From contig CM067545.1 of assembly GCA_034509755.1 (NCBI GenBank), positions 43,021,062-43,085,061 on the forward strand: DNA of 64,000 bases, in the 5' to 3' direction. Shown here in pieces: positions 9,854 through 21,107 of the stretch; position 1 is the stretch's first letter; every line of letters begins with the position of its first letter. The position numbers were made by a program, and so were the translations under genes. Below the pieces are notes generated by a model, which saw only the letters and a list, made by a program, of their open reading frames with translations, ran no database searches and was not told the origin of the DNA. The stretch comes from Anisodus tanguticus (lineage: Eukaryota; Streptophyta; Magnoliopsida; Solanales; Solanaceae).

Positions 9854-9958
9854 TGATTAATATAAAAGAAACCAAATATATTTTGATTTCATCCCGATCC
9901 TTTTGAATGAGGAGGGAAAAGCGATTATTTTGGCGGTACAATGTAAACCCTGGCGAAA

Positions 9959-10362
9959 AGGCCTTATGGCACGAAAAGATTATGGCTTAACAGCCCAAAA
10001 GATTATTAAAGATATCATTTAGATTTAATCTATTTGAAATCTAAAAGAGGCTTATGGCCCAAACCGATTATGGCCCAACGTAGTGTTTCATACTACGGTA
10101 AAGCCCAAAAAAGATTATCATGGCGGGGAGCATGTAGTTTACTACTTGTAACCTAGAAAAAGAGGTCCTCGGGACCCAAAAGGATTATGGCCTTATGGCC
10201 CAAAGATTATGGTCTCACGACCCAAAACTAATTAAACACTTGTTAACTCGGAAAAGAGGTCATAACGGACCCGAGAAGAATATGGCCCAATGTAGTTTAA
10301 ACTACGAAAGCCCAAATGAAAGAGGCCTTAGTGCCCAATATGATTATGGCCTTACGGCCCAA
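9959..10362 (+). repeat. Intergenic array of short hairpins (U2)
   Basis: Same series of stem-loops as U1 with a few changes, e.g. GGTCCTCGGGACC, CTTGTTAACTCGG. Changes affecting pairing are mostly at CAG/CTG positions. Confidence 0.7.
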
Positions 10363-10499
10363 AAAGATGATTACAATTGAATATCACGAATATCCACAAC
10401 GAGATATTTCCAAAAGATTACTAACCGGACAGCGGAAAGTAATAAACGAACAATGACCCGCCAAGAAAATGACATTTCTCACAAGAAAGTCATGCCGGA

Positions 10500-10832
10500 T
10501 TATGACAGTGACCAAATCGCCGGATAACGCCAAAGGCGGAATGGACAACGACGGGATAACGAATACGACAAAACGGCTTTACGGAAGGTAGCGGACAGCA
10601 CTTGTTGCCTTTACGACTTTTTGGAAAGCAAAAGACTAAACGACAAAACAACTTTACGGAAAGGAGCGGACAAGGCACTCATGGACACTTTGTAGCCTTT
10701 ATGACTTTTGTAAAAGTATTTTGTCGATTCTTGTTTGATTAATTTGTTTACTTTACGACTTTTGAAAAAATAATCTTTATTTTACTTTTAAAAAGCAATG
10801 AATAGTGAATAGTCGAGGTTATCTATATAAGG
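10500..10832 (+). promoter_or_regulatory. Pregenomic RNA promoter (U2)
   Basis: TATATAAGG at 10824-10832 with the same upstream repeats (CGACAAAACRRCTTTACGG twice) as U1. Confidence 0.72.
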
Positions 10833-11522
10833 AGCCTCTTGTCAAGACGAAGGATCATTCGAAAAATTCTGAATACAATCCTTACACAAATTCTCTCTAT
10901 GTTTAGCTAAAGAACCCTTTAGTCTATAATCCAAAGGTCATCCAAGAACATCATAAGACTAATCGAATATCATCCAAGAACACCTTAAGAATAATCTTAT
11001 ATTAACTAAGAGTATCATAAAGACATAGATTAAATACTTTGAAAACTTATGATTAGAACCATACTAGTAAAAGGACAACACCGGCGGGAAGACGATCGAG
11101 AGGATACCCATAATCGACTCCCATGCTCCCCGGGCGAAAGAGTACCCACGGCGGAAGGCAAAGGGGAAATACGAGGCCATAGGAGGGTAGAGACTACTTT
11201 GGTGATTTGATTATCTGTGAAAGGTATGTGCTTGAACTATGTGTTTCTAATTATGATTTTGATAAGTATATTATCTTGTTATTATCTTTTAGATGTTGAT
11301 ATTAGATTATGATTATACTTGTTCCGACGTTGATATAGATTATACTTGTTGATGTTTGAATGTTTGATATAGGATTATAGACTTGATTAATAAAAAATGA
11401 TGAAGAACTTAAGAATACCCTTAAGATTACCTACCCGATTACATGCTTATCATATGATTAACTCTGAAAAATGTTTGATTAAACAGATTACCGTCTATGT
11501 TCTAGTCTCTAGGGGTATATAG

Positions 11523-11669
11523 ATGAAGAAAAGATCCGCAGACCAGCCCGGTCAGAAATTGGTATCAGAGCGAGTAAAGAGTCCAGAGCATCTCACTTGG
11601 GATCTGACCCGAACCGAGGCTCTCCGTATGGAACATCCTCCAGGCACGAGGCAAACCCTACGTTGCTGA
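11523..11669 (+). CDS. Leader upstream ORF (U2)
   Basis: 48 codons across the PBS, as in U1; product unproven. Confidence 0.33.
   Translation: MKKRSADQPGQKLVSERVKSPEHLTWDLTRTEALRMEHPPGTRQTLRC
11560..11571 (+). promoter_or_regulatory. tRNA-Met primer-binding site, proximal (U2)
   Basis: TGGTATCAGAGC, 12-base match to the complement of the tRNA-Met 3' end. Confidence 0.83.
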
Positions 11670-11769
11670 GGATCGCAAACCCGATAGGTGCCGGTCGTTG
11701 GGTCTCCGGTGCGGCTTATAGGGCGGCTGGGCCGAGACGATCCGGATCGCTGATGCGTATTCTGGTAAA

Positions 11770-11781
11770 TGGTATCAGAGC
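11770..11781 (+). promoter_or_regulatory. Second PBS-like site (U2)
   Basis: Second TGGTATCAGAGC, 210 bp after the first. Confidence 0.58.
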
Positions 11782-11808
11782 TTGTAATTAGAACAAGTGT
11801 TTGAAAAA

Positions 11809-12129
11809 ATGAAAAAACATCCATCGTTTAGACAAGTTAGAATGTTAAATCAGATTTTATGGATACATAGAAAGATAATGAGACGATTAGTTATAAACAG
11901 AAATAGTATAGAAATAAGAATAAATGACCAGAATAAAATGATATCTGAAATAAGAAATTCTGAGATAGGATTTACAGACAACCAACTATACCTACTCGAA
12001 GGAATAATAGATAAAAACCTATACTTATACGAAAGATTAACGGAACAGAATAACGAAATAAACCAAATGAATGCGTTTATAGAAAGTATAAAATCAGATT
12101 TGAATGTAGAAATAGAACATTATGGATGA
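11809..12129 (+). CDS. p106 (U2)
   Basis: Open, 106 aa; one residue differs from U1 (Ser for Tyr after DQNKMI). Overlaps p124 by 8 nt. Confidence 0.75.
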   Translation: MKKHPSFRQVRMLNQILWIHRKIMRRLVINRNSIEIRINDQNKMISEIRNSEIGFTDNQLYLLEGIIDKNLYLYERLTEQNNEINQMNAFIESIKSDLNVEIEHYG

Positions 12130-12496
12130 AAGTAGATTAACACAACACCAAGCACAAAAAGTACAGTTAGAGAGAATAGCAGAAAAACCGCTTACATATA
12201 ATAGAGATATAAACCAACACATTATGAGTTGTAGAATGGGAATAAAAATTATAGAAGAACAGGAAAAACAACTACTAGAACAACATATAAGAATAAATAC
12301 ACAGGAAGAAAAAATAACTCTGTTAAAGAATTTATCAGCCCTAAGAGAGGAAAGAATTAGGCAAAAAGATGAAGAAATCGAAAAGATAAGAGAACAGAAC
12401 TTAGCAAAGGAGATAAGCAGTGAAAATGAAATTAGAGAGCTAAAAGAAATTATACACGAACAGTATAGATATATTGATTTGTTAAAATATGGATAA
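12122..12496 (+). CDS. p124, coiled-coil protein of unknown function (U2)
   Basis: 124 aa, start MDESRLTQHQ. From about residue 45 it is an almost continuous charged helix (EEQEKQLLEQH, EERIRQKDEEIEKIREQN, ENEIRELKEII) with hydrophobics at heptad spacing, so a coiled coil is likely. No Cys-rich or membrane segment. Only intact copy. Start and end both overlap the neighbouring genes by 8 nt through the same kind of TATGGAT junction. Role unknown; a structural or vector-transmission adaptor is possible by position but not shown. Confidence 0.68.
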   Translation: MDESRLTQHQAQKVQLERIAEKPLTYNRDINQHIMSCRMGIKIIEEQEKQLLEQHIRINTQEEKITLLKNLSALREERIRQKDEEIEKIREQNLAKEISSENEIRELKEIIHEQYRYIDLLKYG

Positions 12497-13763
12497 AGAA
12501 AAGCAGAGTGAATTAGAACCTAAAGACCTTTACTATCAAATGAATACTTATGAAGGAGGAACCAGCCAAACATTAAGTTTCAGACCAGACACTTATCAGA
12601 AGATTCAAGAAGAAAGAGATGAAGTATCAGTAAAGAAAATATTTAAAACAAAATGGTTTGAGAGAAATAAGGAAATAAGATATATTGCCCATAAGCATGA
12701 AAATATAATTGATACAACGAGTACAAATGGAAAAACCAAGATTAATTTGATAAGTGATGAAGTAATAAAAAGAGAATTAGCCAAACTATCGACTAAAGAA
12801 GCAAAGAAATATAGAAATATTTACTTTGGAGGAGTAGAGTTTACAATAAAAGCATACTTTCAAAAGAACATTGATACACCCATACAGATATATGTATTAG
12901 ATGACAGAATACTAGGAAATTTGCAAGATGCATTAATATCAGTAATTAAAGGGAATTTGATATATCAGAAATTAAAATTTACTATACAACCAGACTTTAG
13001 TGTATCGCTAAAAGACGAACATAAAGATTTAGCTTTAACATTATATTATAAATTAGATGGAATAGAAATGCCACCAGGAAGCAAAGTAATGAGTATAGAG
13101 ACTAAAATGATATACGCCTTAACAGGAAACCATCATATAAGAAAACAACATGAAATGAATATAATAGTACCAAGAATGTACAAAGAAATACTTGAGCAAA
13201 TAGAGCATAAGGAAAACTCTAAGATTACTATACCAGAGGAAATATTCATGGATTTTAAAACCAGAACAATGACACCATCAAAAAGACTAATTCCAAGAAT
13301 AGATGGATCAAGACTTAGCATAACCAGAGAAGCATTACATAGTTTACCCAGAATAGAACCTAGAACTATAGACTTAATAAATATAGAAAGTAACAGATTA
13401 AAAATCAAAGTTATAATATTCAAAAATATGATTACTATGGATGGTATAGCAGAAATAAATACTGGAGCAATTAAAAGTTTTATACATATAAACAAGATTA
13501 ATGAAAACGAGTGCAGTATAATAGAGCCACAGACTTATAATTATCCAGAAAATGAGAGAGAAATAATAATCACTAAAAGTGTAAATTTAAGATTTAAGAT
13601 CCAAGACTTAGAATATAAGATTAATATTGGAGTAATAGAATATGATAGCTTAAATGAATTATTATTAGGAAGTGATTTTTTATCTATGATTAGTTATAAG
13701 ATAAACAATAACGGAATAGAAATTAATGATCAAGGAAAAACTAGATTTATCAGTAAAATATGA
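12489..13763 (+). CDS. Movement protein, 30K superfamily, with protease-like C-terminus (U2)
   Basis: 424 aa, the only fully open copy. Residues about 85-260 match the caulimovirid 30K movement core: a basic KYRNIYFGGVEFTIKAYF stretch followed by IQIYVLDDRI, containing the expected Asp, then beta-rich segments. Such proteins form tubules through plasmodesmata for cell-to-cell transport. Residues about 310-405 look like a separate beta-rich domain with I-N-T-G-A at 323-327 and LLLGSDFL at 391-398. This resembles the DTG and LLGxDFL motifs of retropepsins but with Asn in place of the catalytic Asp. Between p124 and p76. Deleted from all D and E units. Confidence 0.85.
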   Translation: MDKEKQSELEPKDLYYQMNTYEGGTSQTLSFRPDTYQKIQEERDEVSVKKIFKTKWFERNKEIRYIAHKHENIIDTTSTNGKTKINLISDEVIKRELAKLSTKEAKKYRNIYFGGVEFTIKAYFQKNIDTPIQIYVLDDRILGNLQDALISVIKGNLIYQKLKFTIQPDFSVSLKDEHKDLALTLYYKLDGIEMPPGSKVMSIETKMIYALTGNHHIRKQHEMNIIVPRMYKEILEQIEHKENSKITIPEEIFMDFKTRTMTPSKRLIPRIDGSRLSITREALHSLPRIEPRTIDLINIESNRLKIKVIIFKNMITMDGIAEINTGAIKSFIHINKINENECSIIEPQTYNYPENEREIIITKSVNLRFKIQDLEYKINIGVIEYDSLNELLLGSDFLSMISYKINNNGIEINDQGKTRFISKI

Positions 13764-13994
13764 ACATACAGTTAAAAATAATAAAGAAGAAACAGAAATT
13801 AAAGACTATAAAGACGGCCTTATCGGGAGAAATATTCAAAAATTTACTAAAATACCTAGAGTACGAGCGCCAAAGAAATGAAATTAGAAAAAGACATAGA
13901 ACAGTTGGAAAAACAATGCGAAAAGTTTAGTAAGATTTGGATAGACGTAGGTAACGGATGGAAGAAACGAATAAACAACCCTGATTATGAATAA
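13760..13994 (+). pseudogene. p76, interrupted (U2)
   Basis: Broken near 13825-13865, where the text corresponding to CAG-rich TTCAGCCAGCTAAA in U1 is altered and a base is gained in GTACGAGCG. Confidence 0.6.
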
Positions 13995-14424
13995 TAACGA
14001 AAAAGTAAATGCGTTATGGGAAGAAATAATATTAAAAGAAAAAATGAAAAGTATATTACTACTAATGGATGAAGTAAAAGATAATCAAAATAAAACCCAA
14101 CAAATGATTAGAGAAGAATTAACTAACTTATGGAATGTATCAGAAATACCAACGTTTAAATTAATATTAGAAAAATTGAATATGTTATTAGAAGAAAAAA
14201 GCAAAGGTAAACAAAAAGAACCTAGTGAAGAAGCAAGTACAAGCAAGGAAACAACTATAGCAAGGACAACTACGCATAAACCAGAAATAGTACCAATAGA
14301 TGCTTGGAGAAGAAGTAAAATACCGATAATGGTAGATATCAGTAAAATAAAGCCTAGATTATCAAAAGAGGTAATAGAAACTTTAGACGGAATAGCAAAA
14401 CTGAATAAAGAAGGAAAGTTCTAA
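13987..14424 (+). CDS. p145, virion-associated-protein-like (U2)
   Basis: Open; one residue differs from U1 (Thr for Met in the ARTTT segment). TAATG overlap with CP. Confidence 0.65.
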   Translation: MNNNEKVNALWEEIILKEKMKSILLLMDEVKDNQNKTQQMIREELTNLWNVSEIPTFKLILEKLNMLLEEKSKGKQKEPSEEASTSKETTIARTTTHKPEIVPIDAWRRSKIPIMVDISKIKPRLSKEVIETLDGIAKLNKEGKF

Positions 14425-16475
14425 TGGAACCAAGCGCGATTACGTTCTTAAAAACTCACGGTAAAGATATTATAGAAAAAGAATGACATAAATACGAGCC
14501 TATAAGATCAAAACCTAAAGAAGTAAAAATGCCCGTAAAGGAAACAGAAAAAACGACTTATGAATACCTAAATCTGAGATTGGATAAACAAGAACGACAT
14601 ATTAGTGAATTAAAACTAGAAAATTTAAACTTAAAATCAAGCGATAATGCAGAATGGTATGACAAATACAAAAAGTATAAGAGAAAGCATAAGAATACGA
14701 ATACTCTTCTAAAAGAAACAAAAGTAGAACTAAGAGAAACAAAGGAAGAATTAAAAGAAGTAAAACAAGAAGTATTAGAACTCAGAGAAGAAATACAAAT
14801 CACGAGAGAACAATTAGTTTGAATTAAAAAATAAAAAGAAAAAAGTACGAAAGATAAGATTAAGTGATGAAACCGACTCGAGTAGCGAGTAGTACGATAA
14901 TAATGAACAACCTAGCCAAGAATTACAAGTAGTAGAGTTCATAGAAGAAGAAAACTCCGAAGACACGAAATAATAAAAGAAAATAACCAAATATTAGAAG
15001 CTTTACACCACGAAAAAAGAGTAAATGCGATAATAGAAGAAGAACCGATAGTGATATAGAAGATGATTACAATGGACCTATAGAAACGGAAATTGAATCG
15101 AAAAATATAATTAATGAAGATGCGAGATGACTATCCGGAAGAAGACTTAATAGACCCTAATCTAGAAGTCATAAATAGAAGGACTACAAGATTACCGGAT
15201 CATATACCTATAGGACGACAAGCGAATTCAAAGAATTTGTAGGATCAATGACCCAAGGAGTAAATTATAACGGATATTTTCTAGAATTAGACAATGTGTA
15301 TGATGAACAAGAAGTAGGAAGAAGAACTACGGTAGATCGGAATTTAGGAATGTATATAGCATTAATGAATAGCACTCGGACGAAAAACCTAGATTACATG
15401 TATGATTTAATATCTAAGACATTAATCGGAAAAGCAGCATATTGGATAGAATCAATAGCATATCAGCTGAGAGGAGAAGTTTTAAGCCATGCAACAGATT
15501 GGAAATCAATGTTAATGATTTTCGATTTACTATTAAAAAGAGAATTCTTAGGCGAAAAATGGTTAGTAGCCCGAGAAAATGTATTAGCGAAAGGAAAACA
15601 GAGATTATTATGAACTCGAATAATATGAGATGTTGTAAGATTAACAAATTGCCGAATACACGATTAGCTTTAGTAAATTCTTTTATGAAGCTAGATTTTT
15701 ACCGAGAAGAAGGAATAATTTATCAACATGACTATATTATGATCATTTACCTATACCATATAATATCGAGATATCAAAAGAATACGTACGGTTAGAACCT
15801 AAGGAAAACACCCTAGGAGAAAGAATACGCGTCTTAAGAGCATATCTAATAAGAAAATGTGAAGAATATAGATTACAGCAAAAGATTAAAAAAGATAAGA
15901 AAATAGGATTGAGAGAGATATGTGGATTTACAGAAAGAAGATTAATATTCGGATGCGATGATAAAAGGAAAGAAAAGAAATACAGAAAACATAAAAAACA
16001 TAGAAAATACATGGATAAGTATGATGGAGATCATAAAGACAAGAAATATAAATATAAAAAGTATAAGAAAAGATCTTATTATAAACCTTATAAGAAAAAA
16101 AGGTTTAAAAGATATAGAAATAACCAAGATACAAGGAATAAATTCAGATATAAAAGAAAATTCAGAAGAAGAAGAAATGTAAACCCTATAGAAGCAAATA
16201 AAACCAAGACTAAAGAAGAAAAGGTTAAAGAATGTAAATGCTGGAATTGCAATGAGAAAGGACACTATGCAAATAAGTGCCCAAAGCTAAAGAAGGCAGG
16301 AGTAAAATACATAAATACAGAACAGTTTATAATGAGTTTACAACAGATTAAAGAAGATAATAATAAATGGTATGATTATGAAGACTTTTATATTAGTGAA
16401 ACAGATGAAGAATCAGAAACAGAAAAAGTAAGTTATATCAACCAACAATCCGATAGTGAAGATAGTTCTGAATAA
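14424..16475 (+). pseudogene. Coat protein, interrupted (U2)
   Basis: An in-frame TGA (14483-14485) replaces an Arg codon of the other copies. About 18 bp seen in U1 (5200-5217) are missing near 14516. Further frame breaks follow between 14815 and 15230. The C-terminal 188 codons, with the Lys-rich tract, CCHC knuckle and acidic tail, are open from 15909. Confidence 0.85.
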
Positions 16476-16476
16476 A

Positions 16477-16794
16477 ATGAATACGCTAGAAAGACAGAAA
16501 AGAGAGCTGATGAGAGAAAGAGAATACTGGATACAATGCGAAGAACATACTAGACACAAACTGATTATAACTTCTACGATTAATGAGACTGGAAGTATGT
16601 ACTATAATGATAGGTACAGAAAAATTACCCAGAGATTAGCAAAGATTAGAGAAGAGATGAATAAAATACATTGGAATCAAATAGAAATTGCTAGATTAAT
16701 CGAAGAAGCAATGAGAAACGAAGAGGTTAGACAGGAAGTACAGGAATACGAACAAGATGAAGAACTCAACAGAAGATTAGATGAACCTGACTAA
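16477..16794 (+). CDS. p105, acidic coiled-coil protein between CP and Pol (U2)
   Basis: 105 aa from the ATG at 16477, one base after the CP stop. An in-frame GTG lies 21 bp upstream inside CP and is less likely as a start. Helical, rich in Glu and Arg (MNTLERQKRELMREREYW; later KIREEMNKIHWNQIEIARL), with an acidic end EYEQDEELNRRLDEPD. Its stop directly abuts the Pol ATG. Unknown function. I recall no standard caulimovirid gene at this point, so it may be lineage-specific. Confidence 0.65.
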   Translation: MNTLERQKRELMREREYWIQCEEHTRHKLIITSTINETGSMYYNDRYRKITQRLAKIREEMNKIHWNQIEIARLIEEAMRNEEVRQEVQEYEQDEELNRRLDEPD

Positions 16795-18649
16795 ATGGTA
16801 GCAATACATATAGAAACCCATATAGAATATAAACCGAATAAAATGCTTAAGCAAAAGATATTCATTGATAGCGGAGCAGACATATGCTTAGCTAGAAAAG
16901 ATGTATTAGAATCACATAGATGGAAAAGATCTAGAATCCATAGAGCTAAGGTATCGAGGATTTAATGAGCAATCTAAAGAATTAGATATAATTGCAGAAA
17001 ATATGAGAATTGTATTAGGAAAAACTATTTTCAAAATACCAATCGTATACCAACTAGACAATATGAAACAACAAGTTTTATTAGGAAACAACTTCCTAGA
17101 TTATTTCAAAACTCAAGTGATTAATAAGAATACATTTTGTCTACAATCCCCCTGTAATAAATGGATTATACTAAAGAGAATATTACCATCAACACCATTA
17201 GATTATGTACGATTAAAATGGAACGCCAGAATAATTTAGAGCTTTTAAAAGAGAAGTATTTAGGAATGTTAAAAAACAACTTTGGAGAAAATCCAATGCA
17301 ACTTTGGGAAAAGGAAAAGATATATGGAGAAATAAAATTAATAGACTCAAGTGATTTAGTTAGAACAAAACCCATAAGATATAGCCCAACGGATCAAAAA
17401 GAATTCGAAATACGATTAAAGAACTATTAGATATGAAAGTAATAAAAGAGAGTAAGAGTCCTCATAGTAGCCCACCTTTTTAGTAAGGAAACATAATGAG
17501 CTAAAGCGAGGAAAAGCCAGATTAGTAATTGATTATCGAGAATTGAATAAAAAGACTATTTTTGATGGATACTTTCTACCCTATAAAAGAAATCTCATTA
17601 ACAGATTAGGAAATAAGATATGGTTTAGCAAATTCAGTAAAAGTGGATTTTGGCAGATTAAATTGACTAATGAATCTAAACCTTTAACGGCATTTAGTGC
17701 TCCTCAAGGACACTATGAATGGAATGTACTACCAATGGGATTAAAAAAATGCACCGCAAATCTTTCAAAGAAGAATGGATCAAGTGTTTAGAAAGCTTGC
17801 AGACTTTTGTATCATATATGTTGATGATATATTAGTTTACGAATGACAAATTTAGAAGATCATATCAAACATATAGAGCAATTCATTGAAACGATTAACC
17901 AACATGGAATACATTATCGAAAAGAAATCAGAAATATTCAAGAATACTATTGAATTCCTAGGCTACATTGTGGATAGCGAGGGAATACAATTACAGGAAC
18001 ATGTGGTAACAAAGATTAAAAACTTCAAAGAACGATTAGAGAACAAAAGAGAAGTACAAAGAATTTCTTGGAGTGATCAATTATGCAACATCATATAAAA
18101 GATCTACCATATTTGAGAAAGCCACTGCAGATTTAATTAAAAAGGATGTGACCTTTGAATGGAAAGAAGAGCACACCCAGCGATTAACAAGATTAAGGAT
18201 AAGGTAAAATCATTACCAAAACACAGAGTACCAACCGATCAAGACCAATTAGAACTCTTTACGATGCTAGTGACATAGGATGGGGAGCCGTTCTAATAGC
18301 ATATGATAAAGAAGATGTTGATAAAGAAAAAATATTAATTTGTGGATACGGAGGAGGAACATGGAAACCAAATGAAAAGAATTATCACATAAATGAAAAA
18401 GAATTATTGGCAGTAAAATTTGGAATTAAAAGATTTCATTACCATTTACTACCAGTAAAGTTTATTGTTAGAACTGATAATACGCAGGTATAGGCGTTTA
18501 TCACAAACAGAATAGATCCATTACCAGAACTAAATAAAAGAAGAAAATGGCAATCATTCTTTTGTTGGTATGATTTTATTGTTAAGAATATATCTGGAAC
18601 TAAAAATGTTTTAGCTGATTTTCTTAGCAGGTATCACCATAATGACTAA
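16795..18649 (+). pseudogene. Pol (PR-RT-RNase H), interrupted (U2)
   Basis: Protease DSGAD intact. Frame breaks near 16958, 17190, 17413, 17480, 17632, 17749 (seven A's), 17845 and beyond, plus a TAG in place of an AAG codon (about 18491) in the RNase H region. Confidence 0.88.
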
Positions 18650-18840
18650 ACAAAAAGAGACTATAGCCAAGAAGACTAACAAAGATTATTTAACTAACTA
18701 TGATATTTTATGCAGTTGAAGAAGTCGAGGAAATATCTCAAGATTATATTATTAATGTTTATGATTAACCATGATGTTTTATGCAACAGCAAGCTAAGGA
18801 AACATCTCAAGATTAGCGAATGGCGAAAGATCAAGTATGA
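18642..18840 (+). pseudogene. p8, interrupted (U3)
   Basis: Damaged at 18713-18728 and 18818-18832, where the GCAGCAGCAAGCTGAGG and GCAGCGG blocks of U1 are altered. Confidence 0.6.
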
Positions 18841-19144
18841 AAACCTATCCTTCATTCAACCAAATCGGAACCGAATAGAGACAAAGGTTGCAATATGTCA
18901 TTGAAAGGAATATCCTTTGTGAAAAACTAAAGATAGCCCGGAAAGAATTACTCTATTACAACGAAATGAAGCCATCTCGAATTACTAGATAATCAAGGCA
19001 ACATAATTGTCGGACAAGTAATAGTGAATAAAATGATTAGCATTTATCGAACTATTGATTATATTAAATATCTAATAAATGGAAGAGAAACAAGCATACG
19101 AGTTGTCCGATTGGCTACTCAAAGACTACTCATCACATTATTAG
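18837..19144 (+). pseudogene. p12, interrupted (U3)
   Basis: Several small indels (near 18867, 18890, 18978, 19105) at positions reading CAG or CTG in intact copies. Confidence 0.65.
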
Positions 19145-19249
19145 GTGATTAATATAAAAGAAACCAAATATATTTTGATTTCATCCCGATCCTTTTGAAT
19201 GAGGAGGGAAAAGCGATTATTTTGGCGGTACAATGTAAACCCTGGCGAA

Positions 19250-19653
19250 AAGGCCTTATGGCCTGAAAAGATTATGGCTTAACAGCCCAAAAGATTATTA
19301 AAGATATCATTTAGATTTAATCTATTTGAAATCTAAAAGAGGCTTATGGCCCAAACCAGATTATGGCCCAACGTAGTGTTTCATACTACGGTAAAGCCCA
19401 AAAAAGATTATCATGGCAGGGAGCATGTAGTTTACTACTTGTAACCTAGAAAAAGAGGTCCTCAGGACCCAAAAGGATTATGGCCTTATGGCCCAAAGAT
19501 TATGGTCTCACGACCCAAAACTAATTAAACACTGTTAACTCAGAAAAGAGGTCATAACAGACCCAGAAGAATATGGCCCAATGTAGTTTAAACTACAGAA
19601 AGCCCAAATGAAAGAGGCCTTAGTGCCCAATATGATTATGGCCTTACGGCCCA
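19250..19653 (+). repeat. Intergenic array of short hairpins (U3)
   Basis: Same stem-loops as U1; the CAG-containing stems (GGTCCTCAGGACC, CTGTTAACTCAG) are intact here. Confidence 0.7.
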
Positions 19654-19799
19654 AAAAGATGATTACAATTGAATATCACGGAATATCCACAACAGATATT
19701 TCCAAAAGATTACTAACCGGACAGCCGGAAAGTAATAAACGAACAAAGAAATTTCGCCAAGAAAATGACATTTCTCACAAGAAAGTCATGCCGATTATG

Positions 19800-20131
19800 A
19801 CAAATTGACCAAATCGCCGGATAACGCCAAAGGCGGAATGGACAATGACGGGAGATAACCGAATACCGACAAAACAAATTTTTACGGAAGGTAGCAGACA
19901 GCACTTTGTTGCCTTTACGACTTTTTGGAAAGCAAAAGACTAAACGACAAAACAACTTTACGGAAAGGAGCGGACAAGGCACTTGTGACACTTAGCCTTT
20001 ATGACTTTTGTAAAAGTATTTTGTCCGATTCTTTGTTTGATTCTTTGTTTACTTTACGACTTTTGAAAAAATAATACCGTTTACTTTTAAAAAGCAATGA
20101 ATAGTGAATAGTCGAGGTTATCTATATAAGG
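19800..20131 (+). promoter_or_regulatory. Pregenomic RNA promoter (U3)
   Basis: TATATAAGG at 20123-20131; upstream repeats present with small indels. Confidence 0.72.
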
Positions 20132-20821
20132 AGCCTCTTGTCAAGACGAAGGATCATTCGAAAAATTCGAAATACAATCCTTACACAAATTCTCTCTATG
20201 TTTAGCTAAAGAACCCTTTAGTCTATAATCCAAAGGTCATCCAAGAACATCATAAGACTAATCGAATATCATCCAAGAACACCTTAAGAATAATCTTATA
20301 TTAACTAAGAGTATCATAAAGACATAGATTAAATACTTTGAAAACTTATGATTAGAACCATACTAGTAAAAGGACAACACCGGCAGAAGACGATCGAGGA
20401 TACCCATAATCGACTCCCATGCTCCCAGTGCGAAAGAGTACCCACAAATGGAAGGCAAAGGGGAAATACAGCCATAGGAGGGTAGAGACTACTTTGGTGA
20501 TTTGATTATCTCATTTAAAGGTATGTGCTTGAACTATGTGTTTCTAATTATGATTTTGATAAGTATATTATCTTGTTATTATGCTTTGCTTAGATGTTGA
20601 TATTAGATTATGATTATACTTTTCCGACGTTGATATAGATTATACTGTTGATGTTTGAATGTTTGATATAGGATTATAGACTTGATTAATAAAAAATGAT
20701 GAAGAACTTAAGAATACCCTTAAGATTACCTACCCGATTACATGCTTATCATATGATTAACTCTGAAAAATGTTTGATTAAACAGATTACCGTCTATGTT
20801 CTAGCCTCTAGGGGTATATAG

Positions 20822-20968
20822 ATGAAGAAAAGATCCGCAGACCAGCCCGGTCAGAAATTGGTATCAGAGCGAGTAAAGAGTCCAGAGCATCTCACTTGGG
20901 ATCTGACCCGAACCGAGGCTCTCCGTATGGAACATCCTCCAGGCACGAGGCAAACCCTACGTTGCTGA
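20822..20968 (+). CDS. Leader upstream ORF (U3)
   Basis: 48 codons, same sequence as U1; product unproven. Confidence 0.33.
   Translation: MKKRSADQPGQKLVSERVKSPEHLTWDLTRTEALRMEHPPGTRQTLRC
20859..20870 (+). promoter_or_regulatory. tRNA-Met primer-binding site, proximal (U3)
   Basis: TGGTATCAGAGC. Confidence 0.83.
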
Positions 20969-21068
20969 GGATCGCAAACTGATAGGTGCCAGTCGTTGGG
21001 TCTCCAGTGCGGCTTATAGGGCGGCTGGAACTGAGACGATCCGGATCGCTGATGCGTATTCTGGTAAA

Positions 21069-21080
21069 TGGTATCAGAGC
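21069..21080 (+). promoter_or_regulatory. Second PBS-like site (U3)
   Basis: TGGTATCAGAGC repeated 210 bp downstream. Confidence 0.58.
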
Positions 21081-21107
21081 TTGTAATTAGAACAAGTGTT
21101 TGAAAAA

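Larger units (their letters stand above)
10858..11808 (+). promoter_or_regulatory. Leader (U2): poly(A) signal, uORF, PBS sites
   Basis: AATAAA at 11389-11394; uORF 11523-11669; PBS 11560-11571; second PBS-like site 11770-11781. It serves the best-preserved set of 5' genes in the window. Confidence 0.7.
9314..18600 (+). mobile_element. Endogenous pararetrovirus unit U2 (full length, no TAV)
   Basis: Second direct copy, 9287 bp. It holds the best copies of p124, MP and p105. CP, Pol, p12 and p76 are interrupted. Its pol carries the same haplotype markers as U1 (seven A's before the TGCACC at 17749-17754). Confidence 0.95.
20157..21107 (+). promoter_or_regulatory. Leader (U3): poly(A) signal, uORF, PBS sites
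   Basis: AATAAA at 20688-20693; PBS 20859-20870; second PBS-like site 21069-21080. Confidence 0.7.

Noticed and set aside
10195..10380. Open frame inside the hairpin array of U2
   Set aside because: It exists only because small indels removed stops; the other units do not keep it and the region is structural.
15942..16265. Hydrophobic, membrane-like open frames opposite the coat protein gene (also opposite D and U copies)
   Set aside because: They are antisense shadows of the Lys-rich, AAG/AAA-heavy CP tract, which reads as Phe/Leu/Ile-rich on the other strand.
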